Shown: positions 43,753 through 52,807, counted from the stretch's first letter. The stretch is DNA of 64,000 nt from Mesorhizobium amorphae (GCA_003240775.1 QFNI01000011.1:1-64000); one strand, 5' to 3'. Program-made: numbers and translations. Notes: generated from the letters alone by a model not told the origin.

Positions 43753-43841
43753 CACAGGGGTGCTCCGTTTGGACGGGGCTGAGAGCGCGGCGCCAAGCTG
43801 CGAAACCCTCAAGCTGATCTGGTTAGTACCAGCGGAGCGAG
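43753..43841 (+). promoter_or_regulatory. TPP riboswitch (THI element)
   Basis: The conserved THI-box order is visible: AGGGGTGC (P2 5' strand), GGGCTGAGAG (pyrimidine-sensing junction), ACCCTC (P2 3' strand), CTGATCTGG and TACCAGCGGAG (P4/P5 and pyrophosphate helix). The aptamer's 3' end runs into the ribosome site GAGCGAGG of ykoF, whose ATG is at 43849, so TPP binding most likely blocks translation initiation directly; no separate terminator hairpin is seen. Controls the thiamine-precursor import operon. Confidence 0.93.
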
Positions 43842-43848
43842 GCGGACC

Positions 43849-44457
43849 ATGTTTTCAGGCGCACAAGTCGCATTGTATCCCATGACGGACGATTTCGTGT
43901 CCGTCATCCTCGGGAACCTCGCGGCGCTCGACCCCTATCGGGCCGATTTCCGCATCGAGACGGACGATCTCTCCACCCTTCTGGTCGGCCCGCCCGAAGA
44001 GCTCTTTCCCGCCATGCGCGACCTTCATGTCGCAGCATCCCGCAATGGCATCCACTGCGTGATGCATGCCACCGTCTCGCGCGGCTGTCCCGGCGAACCG
44101 GACGACCCGATCTGCACGCCGATCGCCGGCCGCTTCGCCGACGAGCCTCTCGCGACACGCGTGGAAACGGCGCTTGCGGCGGTGGCCGGCGCGGCACCCA
44201 CGGGACAGCAGGTGGCAGCCCAGCTCTCGCTTTATCCGCTGGGCGCGGCCCACCACATGGACGAGATCTACGGCTGCATCGATTTCCTGAAGCGCTCCGG
44301 CGTGTTCGGCCGCTCCAAGAACTTCTGCACGACCCTGCGCGGCGACGCGGGCCCGGTCTTCGCCACGCTGAGCGAAGCGTTCCTGCGCTTCGGCTCGCCG
44401 CAAGGCCATCTCGCTCTCGATCTGACTGTTTCCGCGAACAGCCCCTCGGCCGCCTGA
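43849..44457 (+). CDS. ykoF: YkoF-family thiamine/HMP-binding protein
   Basis: A 202-residue cytoplasmic protein of two tandem YkoF ferredoxin-like repeats: first about 5-90 (GAQVALYPMTDDFVSVILGN), second about 120-200 (GQQVAAQLSLYPLGAAHHMDEIY). YkoF binds thiamine or its pyrimidine and accompanies precursor importers. First gene after the TPP riboswitch and followed by thiX, thiZ and thiY, which fixes the context. The specific ligand is inferred from the family. Confidence 0.9.
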   Translation: MFSGAQVALYPMTDDFVSVILGNLAALDPYRADFRIETDDLSTLLVGPPEELFPAMRDLHVAASRNGIHCVMHATVSRGCPGEPDDPICTPIAGRFADEPLATRVETALAAVAGAAPTGQQVAAQLSLYPLGAAHHMDEIYGCIDFLKRSGVFGRSKNFCTTLRGDAGPVFATLSEAFLRFGSPQGHLALDLTVSANSPSAA

Positions 44458-44486
44458 GCCCAGCGCGCTCCAGCGATCCCGTTCCA

Positions 44487-45263
44487 GTGCCGGCTCCCAC
44501 CCTTTTCTCCCGCGCGGGCCCCGCCGCGCTCGCCATCGCGGCCGTGTTCGCCGCGTGGCAGCTCTATGCCGACCTCTCAGGCATCGGGCCAGCCACGCTG
44601 CCGTCGCCCGCGCGCGTCGCGGCCCAAGGCTGGGTGAACCGCGAGGCGCTTTGGGAGAACACGCTGCCCACGCTGCGCGCCACGCTTCTGGGCTTCGCCT
44701 GCTCGCTTTCGGCGGCGTTCCTGCTTTCGGTGGCGCTCGACTTCTCCGCCATGCTCAGGCGCGCGCTGTTTCCGCTCTTCATCGTCAGCCAGACGCTGCC
44801 CTTGATCGCCATCGCGCCGCTCGTGGTGTTGTGGTTCGGCTTCGGCCTCCTGCCCAAGATCATGCTGGTGGCGCTCGTCACCTTCTTTCCCATGCTGGTG
44901 GCGCTCGTGCAGGGCTATGCCGCGACCGAGCGCGAGATCTCGGCGCTGCTCCGCTCGATGGGCGCCACGCGCTGGCAGGCCTTTCGCATCGCGCGGCTGC
45001 CGTCAGCACTTCCCTTCTTCTTCGCGGGTTTGCGCATCTCCATCACCTATGCGGTGGTGGGCGCCATCTTCGCGGAATATGCGGGTGCGGCGCGGGGATT
45101 GGGCATCTTCATCCTCAACGCCAAGAACAATTTCCGCCCCGACCTGGTGCTCGCCGCCGTGGGCGTCAGCGCGACCCTCACCCTCCTGCTCTTCGGCGCC
45201 TGCGTGATCGCCGGCCGCTTGGCCATGCCCTGGCTGCGCTTCGAGGATGGAGGGCGGCGATGA
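44487..45263 (+). CDS. thiX: Thiamine-precursor ABC transporter permease (ThiX-like)
   Basis: A 258-residue permease of the SsuC/TauC/ThiX type with about 6 hydrophobic helices. It begins PTLFSRAGPAALAIAAVFAAW; the EAA-type loop is ATEREISALLRSMGATRWQ and the last periplasmic loop GAIFAEYAGAARGLGIFIL. GTG start at 44487, 29 nt after ykoF, with a poor ribosome site, so it may depend on coupling. Overlaps thiZ by 4 nt. Expected to import hydroxymethylpyrimidine or a formyl-amino precursor. Confidence 0.87.
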   Translation: MPAPTLFSRAGPAALAIAAVFAAWQLYADLSGIGPATLPSPARVAAQGWVNREALWENTLPTLRATLLGFACSLSAAFLLSVALDFSAMLRRALFPLFIVSQTLPLIAIAPLVVLWFGFGLLPKIMLVALVTFFPMLVALVQGYAATEREISALLRSMGATRWQAFRIARLPSALPFFFAGLRISITYAVVGAIFAEYAGAARGLGIFILNAKNNFRPDLVLAAVGVSATLTLLLFGACVIAGRLAMPWLRFEDGGRR

Positions 45264-46006
45264 AGCTTGCGCTCCAAAACCTCCGCAAGGCCTTCGGCGA
45301 GACGCCAGTGCTCGACGGCGTCTCGCTCCATGTGGCCGAAGGCGAGTTCGTTTCGATCCTCGGGCCTTCGGGGGCCGGCAAGTCCACGATCTTCCAGGCG
45401 CTCACCGGGGGCACCAGCGCTGACGGCGGCGAGCTTCTGCTCGACGACCGGCCGCTCGCCCCGAAGACCGCGCCCTTCGCCTTCATGCCGCAGCGCGACG
45501 CGCTTCTGCCCTGGCGCCGCATTCTCGACAACGCGACGCTCGGCCTCGAAGTGCAGGGCATGGGCCGGGCCGCGGCGCGCGAGAAGGTGCGGCCGCTGTT
45601 GGCCGAATTCGGCCTTGCCGGCTTCGAGCACCACTACCCCGCCCAGCTTTCGGGCGGCATGCGCCAGCGCGCGGCACTCCTGCGCACCGTGGTGCAGGAG
45701 CGCGCCGTGCTTTTGCTCGACGAGCCCTTCGGCGCGCTCGACGCGCTGACCCGCACGGGCATGCAGCGCTGGCTGGAGACGATGTGGAAGCGCCACCGCT
45801 GGACCGCGCTCCTGATCACGCACGACGTGCGGGAAGCCGTGTTCCTGTCCGACCGCATCTATGTGCTGTCCGCCCGGCCCGCCCGCGTGGTGGCGGAATT
45901 CGCCGTTCCCCAGGCCCGCCCGCGCGGCATCCGCGACACAGCCGACATCGAGGCGGCCGTGCTCGAAACCCTTCTCACCCCACCTCACCCCGGAGACGCC
46001 CCGTGA
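45260..46006 (+). CDS. thiZ: Thiamine-precursor ABC transporter ATP-binding protein (ThiZ-like)
   Basis: A 248-residue single-NBD ATPase: Walker A GPSGAGKSTIFQAL (about residue 37), Q-loop FMPQRDALLPWR, signature LSGGMRQRAALLR, Walker B LLLDEPFGALDALT and H-loop LITHDVREAVFLSD. The ATG at 45260 overlaps the thiX stop (ATGA) and the gene overlaps thiY by 4 nt (GTGA). Confidence 0.9.
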   Translation: MKLALQNLRKAFGETPVLDGVSLHVAEGEFVSILGPSGAGKSTIFQALTGGTSADGGELLLDDRPLAPKTAPFAFMPQRDALLPWRRILDNATLGLEVQGMGRAAAREKVRPLLAEFGLAGFEHHYPAQLSGGMRQRAALLRTVVQERAVLLLDEPFGALDALTRTGMQRWLETMWKRHRWTALLITHDVREAVFLSDRIYVLSARPARVVAEFAVPQARPRGIRDTADIEAAVLETLLTPPHPGDAP

Positions 46007-47022
46007 CCTCGTTCAACCGACGCCAGACCCTGCTTCTCGGCCTTGCCGCCGGCATGGGCGCGAGCCTTCCTGCATGGGCGCAGTCCGCCCCCGCCAAGCT
46101 CACGGTGGCGCTCGACTGGACGCCCAACACCAACCATATCGGCCTTTATGTCGCCCAGGCGAAGGGCTTCTACGGGGAAGCCGGGCTCGACGTCGAAATC
46201 CTGCCCTATGCGGACACGAGCGCCGGCACGCTGGTTGCCAACCGCGTGGCCGATTTTGGCGTGTCGAGCGCCATCGGCTTCTTCACCCAGCGCGCGGCGG
46301 GCGCGGCGCTCAAGGCAACCTACGCGGTCGTGCAGACCGAGACCGGGCGCCTCGTCTTCAAGGGCGACCGCGCGGATATCCAGCGCCCGCGCGATCTCGA
46401 CGGCAAGACCTATGGCGGCTTCGGCAGCAACTGGGAGAAGGCGCTCGTCTCGACGCTGATCCGCGCCGATGGCGGCGAAGGCCGCTTCGAGACCGTCACG
46501 CTGGGCACTTCCGCCTACGAGGCGCTGGCCAACGGCGCGGTGGACTTCACGCTCGAAGTCTACACCTGGGAGGGCGTCAAGGCCGAGATCGAGAATCGCC
46601 CCCAGCGCGCCTTCCGCTATGCCGATTGGGGCGTGCCCGACCAGCACACCACCTTCATCGTCTCGAACCCCGCCTTCCTCGACGCCGAGCCCACCCGCGC
46701 CGCATCCTTCATCGCGGCGACCCAGCGCGGCTACGCGTTCGCCGTCGCCGAGCCCGACGAGGCCGCGCGCATTCTGGTCGAGGCCAACAAGGGGATGCTG
46801 TCCGACCCCGCTCTGATCCGCGCCTCGCTCAAGGCGCTGGTTGAGGGCCACTACCTCGCCCGGCCCGACGGCACGGTCGGGCTGATCGACCCCGCAAAGA
46901 TCGAGGCCATCGGCGGCTTCCTCTTTGCCGCCGGCATCCTGCGCGACGCGGACGGCAACGCGCTTTCCGCGCGCCCCGATTTTTCGGGCTACTTCACCAA
47001 CCGCTATTTCCCCAACACCTGA
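46003..47022 (+). CDS. thiY: Thiamine-precursor substrate-binding protein (ThiY, NMT1/THI5-like)
   Basis: A 339-residue periplasmic protein of the NMT1/THI5 group. Signal with a twin-arginine-like start (NRRQTLLLGLAAGMGASLPAWA, cleavage about residue 27). The mature start KLTVALDWTPNTNHIGLYVA and EAGLDVEILPYADTSAGTLV are hallmarks of pyrimidine-precursor binders, and DLDGKTYGGFGSNWEK follows at about 130. GTG start coupled to thiZ. With ThiX/ThiZ it imports a thiamine pyrimidine precursor such as formyl-aminopyrimidine. Confidence 0.9.
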   Translation: MTSFNRRQTLLLGLAAGMGASLPAWAQSAPAKLTVALDWTPNTNHIGLYVAQAKGFYGEAGLDVEILPYADTSAGTLVANRVADFGVSSAIGFFTQRAAGAALKATYAVVQTETGRLVFKGDRADIQRPRDLDGKTYGGFGSNWEKALVSTLIRADGGEGRFETVTLGTSAYEALANGAVDFTLEVYTWEGVKAEIENRPQRAFRYADWGVPDQHTTFIVSNPAFLDAEPTRAASFIAATQRGYAFAVAEPDEAARILVEANKGMLSDPALIRASLKALVEGHYLARPDGTVGLIDPAKIEAIGGFLFAAGILRDADGNALSARPDFSGYFTNRYFPNT

Positions 47023-47073
47023 CGGAGCACGATCCGGCCAATCGGCGGCGGATCGGCAGAACGAAAACCTCGT

Positions 47074-47117
47074 CTCGCCCGGTATTTTCAAGCAGGCTTT
47101 TGCTTCAACCGGGCGAG
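47074..47117. repeat. Long inverted repeat after the thiamine operon
   Basis: A perfect 10-bp inverted repeat (CTCGCCCGGT / ACCGGGCGAG) around a 24-nt loop that holds an inner AAGC/GCTT pairing. It lies 52 nt after thiY and 64 nt before the oxygenase gene. It could end the thi transcript or be a leader element of the oxygenase; no T-tract follows, so its role is unsettled. Confidence 0.5.
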
Positions 47118-47180
47118 CCCCCGTGACAGGCTTTCTCCAGCAGGCGGCCCTCGCACCGCGCTGCCTGAGAGGAGGATGCC

Positions 47181-48194
47181 ATGACCCGTCTCGTTCCCGT
47201 TCTCGACCTGTCGCGCCTGTCGCAGGGCGCATCCGAGCGGCGCACCTTTCTGGCGGACCTGCGCTCGGCCGCGCGCGATGTGGGCTTCTTCTATCTCGCG
47301 GGCCACGGCATCCCGCGCGAGGAGGTGGACGAGGTCCTGGGCGCCGCGCGCGCCTTTTTCGCCCTGCCCGAAAAGGACAAGCTCTCGATCGAGATGGTGA
47401 ATTCCTCCCAGTTCCGCGGCTACACGCGCACGGGGGGCGAACTGACCAAGAACAAGCCCGACTGGCGCGAGCAGCTCGACATCGGCGTCGAGAACCCGCC
47501 CCTCCCCTCGCGGCCCGACGCGCCCGCCTGGACGCGCCTGCAAGGGCCCAACCAGTGGCCGGAAACCCTGCCCGATCTGAAGCCGGCCCTTCTGCAGTGG
47601 CAGGCGAGCGTCACGGCCACCGCGATCCGGCTTCTGGAAGCGTTTGCCGAAGCGCTGGAGCAGCCGGCCGACGCGTTCGAGGCGATCTACCGCGACACGC
47701 CCAACCACCGCATGAAGATCGTGCGCTATCCCGGCCGCGAGGGCGCGGGCCAAGGTGTCGGCGCCCACAAGGATGGCGGCTTCCTCACGCTTCTGCTGCA
47801 GGACGAGAACAACGGCCTCCAGGTCGAGTATGACGGCGCCTGGGTGGATGTGGACCCGATCCCCGGCACGCTGGTGGTGAACATCGGCGAGCTTTTGGAG
47901 CTTGCGTCGAACGGCTATCTGCGCGCCACCGTCCACCGTGTCGCCACGCCGCCCGAAGGCGTCGAGCGCATTTCCGTGCCGTTCTTCTTCGGCGCGCGGC
48001 TAGACGCCACGATTCCGCTGGTGGACCTGCCCGACGAACTGGCCGTGCAGGCGACCGGGCCGGCCAGCGACCCCGACAACCCGCTTCTGCGCGATGTCGG
48101 ATTCAACGTGCTGAAAAGCCGCCTGCGCTCCCACCCCGACGTGGCGCAGCGCCACTACGCCGACCTTCTCGAAAGCGGCTTCCTGCGCGGCTGA
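47181..48194 (+). CDS. 2-oxoglutarate/Fe(II) oxygenase, isopenicillin-N-synthase-like
   Basis: A 337-residue double-stranded beta-helix oxygenase. The N-terminal DIOX_N domain begins LVPVLDLSRLSQG and includes VGFFYLAGHGIPREEVDEV; the catalytic domain has the iron ligands His-x-Asp in GVGAHKDGGFLTLL (about 194) and His in YLRATVHRVATP (about 250), with the co-substrate Arg-x-Ser in RISVPFFF. It would hydroxylate or desaturate a small molecule; substrate unknown. Good site GGAGG before the ATG. Upstream of the SDR, lactone-oxidase-like and FMN/FAD genes. Confidence 0.87.
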   Translation: MTRLVPVLDLSRLSQGASERRTFLADLRSAARDVGFFYLAGHGIPREEVDEVLGAARAFFALPEKDKLSIEMVNSSQFRGYTRTGGELTKNKPDWREQLDIGVENPPLPSRPDAPAWTRLQGPNQWPETLPDLKPALLQWQASVTATAIRLLEAFAEALEQPADAFEAIYRDTPNHRMKIVRYPGREGAGQGVGAHKDGGFLTLLLQDENNGLQVEYDGAWVDVDPIPGTLVVNIGELLELASNGYLRATVHRVATPPEGVERISVPFFFGARLDATIPLVDLPDELAVQATGPASDPDNPLLRDVGFNVLKSRLRSHPDVAQRHYADLLESGFLRG

Positions 48195-48367
48195 GGCGCC
48201 CGGCAAAGGGATGAACGAAGCCGGCAAAGGAGCGGGGCTCTCGCAAGTTTGAGGCGCGCACGATGTGCCTCGCCTCCTGACACGACGCGCATTCCGGTCC
48301 ACACTCCCCGCCGAGCCGACCGCACGGGAACCGTTTCCGTGCTTTGGGGCTCCCAAGGAGATCGACG

Positions 48368-49135
48368 ATGGCGGGACGTCTGGCGGGCAAGGTTGCGCTG
48401 ATTTCGGGGGGTGCGGGGGGCTGCGGGCTCGCGGCGTCCGAGCTGTTTGCCACGGAAGGTGCTGCCATTGGCATCGTCGACCTGCCCAGGAGCCAGGGCG
48501 AGGCGGTCGCCGAAGGCATCCGCGCGAAGGGCGGCCGCGCCGTCTTCGCGCCCGCCGACGTTTCGCAGAGTGCTGAGGTCAAATCGGCCGTCGAGACCGT
48601 GACGCGTGAACTCGGCCCCATCACGGTCTTGATGAACCATGCCGGCATCCTGGCAGTCGGGCCCTTTCTTGAGACCGAGGAGGACGAGTGGGACCGCCTG
48701 ATGGCCGTCAACGTGCGCTCGATGTTTCTGGTCACCAAGGCCGTGCTGCCCGGCATGATCGCGGCAGGCGGCGGCTCGATCGTTTCGACGTCTTCCATTT
48801 CGGGCGTGGTGGCGACGCCGATGGAGGTGCTCTACTGCACCACCAAGGGCGCCTGCCACATGTTCGCGCGTGCGCTTGCGGTGGAATTCCGCGACCGCAA
48901 CATCCGTTCCAACGCCATCTGCCCCGGCTTCATCGCGACCGACCACGGCAAGCGCGAGATCGAGGGCCTGTCGCGCTTCGGCGTCGATGTGTCGCCCGAG
49001 GCCATCGCGCTCCAGCAGGGCCGGCTCTGCAAGCCCGAGGAGGTCGCGGCCGCAGCCTTGTTTTTGGCGAGCGATGAGGCCAGCTTCGTCAACGGCGCGC
49101 ACCTGTTCGCGGACAACGCCTTCACCGCCATGTAG
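48368..49135 (+). CDS. Short-chain dehydrogenase/reductase
   Basis: A 255-residue classical SDR. The nucleotide motif is unusual, ISGGAGGCGLAASELF instead of TGxxxGIG, with Cys at the usual Ile. VLMNHAGILAVG replaces the common NNAG; catalytic Ser in VSTSSISGVV, Tyr/Lys in YCTTKGA (about 157). RSNAICPGFIATDHG and the C-terminal KPEEVAAAALFLASDEASFVNG (read in parts) complete the fold. ATG at 48368 follows AAGGAG at 8 nt. The lactone-oxidase-like gene follows after 30 nt. Confidence 0.88.
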   Translation: MAGRLAGKVALISGGAGGCGLAASELFATEGAAIGIVDLPRSQGEAVAEGIRAKGGRAVFAPADVSQSAEVKSAVETVTRELGPITVLMNHAGILAVGPFLETEEDEWDRLMAVNVRSMFLVTKAVLPGMIAAGGGSIVSTSSISGVVATPMEVLYCTTKGACHMFARALAVEFRDRNIRSNAICPGFIATDHGKREIEGLSRFGVDVSPEAIALQQGRLCKPEEVAAAALFLASDEASFVNGAHLFADNAFTAM

Positions 49136-49165
49136 CGGAAAAGAAAAAACCAGAGGAGAACCGAA

Positions 49166-50416
49166 ATGCTGGCAACCGGTGGAATCGAGAAAGGCGGGCT
49201 CTGGCGCAACTGGGTGGGCAACCAGTCCTGCATCGCACGCCATTTCGCCAACCCGCGCTCCGAGGATGAGCTGTCGAGCGTGGTGCGCGAGGCCACCTCG
49301 CAGGGGATGAACGTGCGCTGCGCGGGCTCGGGCCATTCCTTCACGCCCGTGGTGGAAACGAGCGGCTTGTTGCTCAGCCTGCGCGACCACCAGGGCATCG
49401 TCTCGGTCGACGAGGCGCGCAAGCGCGTCACCGTCAAGGCCGGCACCACCATCAACGCGCTCGGCAAGGCTTTGAAGGAGCGCGGCCTGTCGATGGTCAA
49501 CCAGGGCGACATCGACAGCCAGGCCTTAGCCGGCGCCTTCACCACCGGCACGCATGGCACGGGCGCCAAGCTCGGCAACCTCGCCTCCTCGATCACCGGC
49601 ATGCGCCTCGTGCAGCCGGACGGCAGCGTCCTCGTGGTCGACGAGAACGACCCCGACATGCTGCTCGCCGCGCGCGTCCATGTCGGCACGCTCGGCGTGA
49701 TCTCGGAGATGACGCTGCAACTGATGGACAGCTACAACCTCCACGAGACGCTGTGGCGCGCGGATTTCGACGAATGCATGGAGCAGCACGACGAACTCGC
49801 CGCCAAGCACCGCCATTTCGGCTTCTTCTGGTGCCCGGTGCCCGCGAGCCGCCACTGCTACTGCCTGCCCGACACCGCCTCCACCTCGAAGAGCGGCCGT
49901 GACGCCGATGTCTGCGAGATGAAGATCATGGACATCACCGAGGAAGCGCCGATGGAGCGCGGCTTCGAGAAGATCGCCTATTCCTCGGAAATCTACCCGA
50001 TCGAATATGTGCCCAACTTCCACGAGCTCGAATATGCCGTGCCGGTGGCGCATGGAAAGGATGCGGTCAAGGCCGTGCGCAAGCTCATGCTCGAGAAGCA
50101 CCCGGACGCGATCTACCCCATCGAATACCGCTTCACCGCGGGCGACCCCGCCTGGATGAGCCCCTTCCACGAGCAGGACAGCGTCACCGTCTCGGTGTCC
50201 GGCCAGCCGGGCCTCGACTACTGGAACTATCTCAAGGACGTGGACGACATCCTGCGCGAATACGGCTCGCGCCCGCACTGGGGCAAGATGCACTTCCTGA
50301 CCGGCGACGACGTGACCGAACTCTACCCCAAGGCCGAGGAATTCCGCGCCCTGCGCCGCAAGCTCGACCCCGAGGGCCGCTTCCTGAACGACCACCTGAC
50401 GCAGCTCTTCGGCTGA
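49166..50416 (+). CDS. D-arabinono-1,4-lactone oxidase / aldonolactone oxidase-like flavoprotein
   Basis: A 416-residue VAO-type flavoprotein. FAD-binding domain about 20-190: NVRCAGSGHSFTPV, whose His fits the covalent FAD attachment site, then GDIDSQALAGAFTTGTHGTG and VHVGTLGVISEMTLQL. The C-terminal ALO domain (about 200-415) contains YPIEYRFTAGD, PHWGKMHFL and PEGRFLNDHL. Enzymes of this type oxidise aldonolactones or alditols with O2. No lactone pathway is otherwise seen, so a polyol or hydroxy-acid substrate is open. Convergent with the FMN/FAD gene at 50444. Confidence 0.87.
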   Translation: MLATGGIEKGGLWRNWVGNQSCIARHFANPRSEDELSSVVREATSQGMNVRCAGSGHSFTPVVETSGLLLSLRDHQGIVSVDEARKRVTVKAGTTINALGKALKERGLSMVNQGDIDSQALAGAFTTGTHGTGAKLGNLASSITGMRLVQPDGSVLVVDENDPDMLLAARVHVGTLGVISEMTLQLMDSYNLHETLWRADFDECMEQHDELAAKHRHFGFFWCPVPASRHCYCLPDTASTSKSGRDADVCEMKIMDITEEAPMERGFEKIAYSSEIYPIEYVPNFHELEYAVPVAHGKDAVKAVRKLMLEKHPDAIYPIEYRFTAGDPAWMSPFHEQDSVTVSVSGQPGLDYWNYLKDVDDILREYGSRPHWGKMHFLTGDDVTELYPKAEEFRALRRKLDPEGRFLNDHLTQLFG

Positions 50417-50443
50417 CGAGACAGGCGCGGCGGTGGTGGGAGC

Positions 50444-52426
50444 TTAGAGCGCCATCGCCGCCTTGCGTCCGTCATGGATGGCAAAGGCCACGGGGCGTGA
50501 CGCCGTGCAGTCGCCGATGGCGCGGTGGGCGATGCCGCGGGCTTCGAGTTCCAGGCCGAGCGTGTCGTCGGCCATGGAGGTCGCGGCATAGACCAGCGTG
50601 TCGGCTTCCACCACTTCCTCCTCGCCCGACAGGAGCGAGACGATCCGCGCGGTTTTGCCGTCCCAGTGGAGCACGGCACTTTCCGTCATGAAGCGCACCG
50701 CGTGCCTGGCGAGCGCGCGGCGCAGCGGCCCATCGGCCGCCATGCGCTGGAGTTCCTTGCCCACCAGGGGGTCGGGCGTCACGAGCGTCACGGCATGGCC
50801 GTCTTCGGCGAGCTTCCAGGCGGTGCCGCAGCCCTTCCAGTTGCCGCCGTCGTCGAGCAGGATCACGCGGCTTCCCGGCCGCGCCTCGCGCGCCATCACG
50901 GCTTCCGCCGAGACCGCCGTGCCGCCGCCGGGAATGGCGTCCCATTGCGGCAGCACGCGCTGGAAGGCGCCGTCGGGCGGCAGCGCGCCGGTCGCCAGAA
51001 CCACGTGATCGGCACCCTCGCGCTCGACATCGTCGGCATCGAGATATTGGTTGAAGCGCACCTCCACCTGAAGCTGGTTGAGCTGGCGGCCGTACCACTC
51101 GATCAAGTCGATGATCTGGGTGCGCCGCGGCTGCATGCCGGCCAGCCGGAACTGCCCGCCGAGCCGGTCGGAGGCTTCGGCCAGCACCACGCGATGCCCG
51201 CGCTCGGCGGCCACGCGCGCGGCTTCCAAGCCCGCCGGCCCCGCCCCCACCACGAGCACGCGGGCGGGCTTGGGCGTTGGCGTGAAACGGTCCCCGCCCC
51301 ATTCCCATTCACGCCCCGCGGACGGGTTCACGACGCACGAGATCCAGTAGTCGCGCGAGCGGCGCCCCCAGCACATCTGGTTGCACGACAGGCAGCCGCG
51401 GATGTCTTCCGCCCGGCCCGCCTGGGCCTTGTTCGCGAGATGGGGGTCGGCGATCTGCCCGCGCACGATGGAAACGAGGTCGGCGCGGCCCTCGCTCAAC
51501 ACGCTTTCGGCGTTTTCGGGGGTGCGGATGTGGCTTTCCGCCGTCACCAGCGCGTGGCGCACGGTGGATTTGAGCACGGCCGACAGGTCGGCCCCGAGCT
51601 TTTCGGGATAAAGGAATGTCGGGATGATCGTGGCGAACGAGAAATAGGAGCCGGTGCCGCAGGTCACGTAGTCCATCAGCGCTTCGCGGTCGTGGCGTTC
51701 CACGATCTCGGCCAGCGCTTCGCGCTTGAGCGCCACTTCGACGCCGGGATCGTCGTTGACGGCGAGCCCCACGATGAAATCCTCGCCGCAGGTTTCGCGG
51801 ATGCGCGTCATCACCTCGCGGCTCATGCGCGTGCGATTCTCGAGGCTCCCGCCCCAGCGGTCGTCGCGGCGGTTCGACCAGGGCGTCCAGAACTGGTCGA
51901 GCATGGAGTGGTAGGCGGCCCACACCTCCACTCCGTCGAAGCCCGCCTCGTGCGCGCGGCGCGCGGCCTGCACGAAGCCGTCGACGGTCTCCTCGATCTC
52001 GCGCTCGTTCATGCGGTGGGAGCCGTCGGAATCGTGGTAGCTCGGCAGGCCCGAAGGCGACCATCCCGCATGGAACGAGTTGTCGGCATCAGCGTGCTGG
52101 CCGACATGGTAGAGCTGCTGGATGGCGAGGGCGCCGTTGCCGCGGATGGCGTCGGTCACCTTGCGGAAATGCGGCACCACCCGGTCGTCCGAGGGCAGGA
52201 AGTTGCCGCGCGTGAGCACGGCCGCCTGATGCACGGGTACGGGTTCCACCACGATCATGGCGGCGCCCCCGATGGCGCGCTCGGCGTAATAGGCGGCGTG
52301 CTGCTCGGTGGGCAGGCCGTCGCGCGCCATGTTGGCGGTGTGGGCGCCGAAGACGATGCGGTTGCGCAGCGTTCGGCCGCGCAGGGTGGCGGGGGTGAAG
52401 AGGCGCTTGAACTGGCTCTCGGTCAT
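50444..52426 (-). CDS. FMN/FAD/4Fe-4S NADH:flavin oxidoreductase (2,4-dienoyl-CoA reductase/TMADH-like)
   Basis: A 660-residue fusion: old-yellow-enzyme TIM barrel with FMN (about 5-370; RLFTPATLRGRTLRNRIVFGAHTANM in parts; AYHSMLDQFWTPWSNRRDD), a full four-cysteine cluster motif C-x2-C-x3-C-x11-C (CLSCNQMCWG...SCVVN, about 350-370), and C-terminal FAD/NAD domains (ARVLVVGAGPAGLEAARVAAE, about 395; VILLDDGGNWKG). Members reduce dienoyl-CoA or demethylate/oxidise methylated amines such as trimethylamine or stachydrine. The ATG at 52426 follows AAGGAAAAGGGG. Paralogue of the 55350 gene but with an intact cluster motif. Confidence 0.87.
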   Translation of the reverse strand: MTESQFKRLFTPATLRGRTLRNRIVFGAHTANMARDGLPTEQHAAYYAERAIGGAAMIVVEPVPVHQAAVLTRGNFLPSDDRVVPHFRKVTDAIRGNGALAIQQLYHVGQHADADNSFHAGWSPSGLPSYHDSDGSHRMNEREIEETVDGFVQAARRAHEAGFDGVEVWAAYHSMLDQFWTPWSNRRDDRWGGSLENRTRMSREVMTRIRETCGEDFIVGLAVNDDPGVEVALKREALAEIVERHDREALMDYVTCGTGSYFSFATIIPTFLYPEKLGADLSAVLKSTVRHALVTAESHIRTPENAESVLSEGRADLVSIVRGQIADPHLANKAQAGRAEDIRGCLSCNQMCWGRRSRDYWISCVVNPSAGREWEWGGDRFTPTPKPARVLVVGAGPAGLEAARVAAERGHRVVLAEASDRLGGQFRLAGMQPRRTQIIDLIEWYGRQLNQLQVEVRFNQYLDADDVEREGADHVVLATGALPPDGAFQRVLPQWDAIPGGGTAVSAEAVMAREARPGSRVILLDDGGNWKGCGTAWKLAEDGHAVTLVTPDPLVGKELQRMAADGPLRRALARHAVRFMTESAVLHWDGKTARIVSLLSGEEEVVEADTLVYAATSMADDTLGLELEARGIAHRAIGDCTASRPVAFAIHDGRKAAMAL

Positions 52427-52559
52427 GTGCCCCTTTTCCTTCAAGCGCCGATGGCTGTTGCCTATCGGCTGGCATCGGCGTCACAGTGTCAATGGGAATG
52501 ATTTTCGCGGGAGAGCGGCGGAAAACTCACGGGTGGTGGGGGCTTGGAGCTTACAGGGT

Positions 52560-52785
52560 CCCCCTCCCCCCTGAGGGGAGGGGTCAGGGGTGGGGGTAAC
52601 GGTGCCGGAGGAAAGACGGACAATCGTTCGGGGGAGAAGATGTGGGAACGTCACCCCCACCCCTGACCCCCTGCTCCTCGCGTAGCTCGGAGCGTTCGAT
52701 GCTCAAGAAGCCATCCCTATGGCTTCTTGCCGGCCTATCGGCCGTCGCCTCTCACCCCGCTCAAGGGGGAGGGGAAGACTGAGAG
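52560..52785. repeat. Mosaic palindromic intergenic repeat, copy 1
   Basis: Fills most of the 381-bp gap between the divergent 50444 and 52808 genes. A GC-rich 38-nt left arm (52560-52597) is partly repeated inverted at 52653-52670 (18 bp, perfect) across a 55-nt spacer. A second module (52671-52785) has an 11-bp hairpin (CAAGAAGCCAT/ATGGCTTCTTG, 52704-52729) followed by a segment shared with copy 2 (GGCTTCTTGCCGG, GCCGTCGCCTCTCA, CTCAAGGG). The left arm is 36/38 identical to copy 2 at 59134. Probably a non-coding mobile or REP/MITE-like element. Confidence 0.75.
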
Positions 52786-52807
52786 GGTTGTGGGGTCGGG
52801 AGCAGGC

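Noticed and set aside
52560..52785. CRISPR-like or tandem repeat array
   Set aside because: Only two inverted arms per copy and no direct repeat-spacer series.
52727..52807. N-terminal extension of the GcvA-like LysR protein
   Set aside because: It translates the intergenic repeat; the LysR domain starts right after the ATG 52808 with its own ribosome site.
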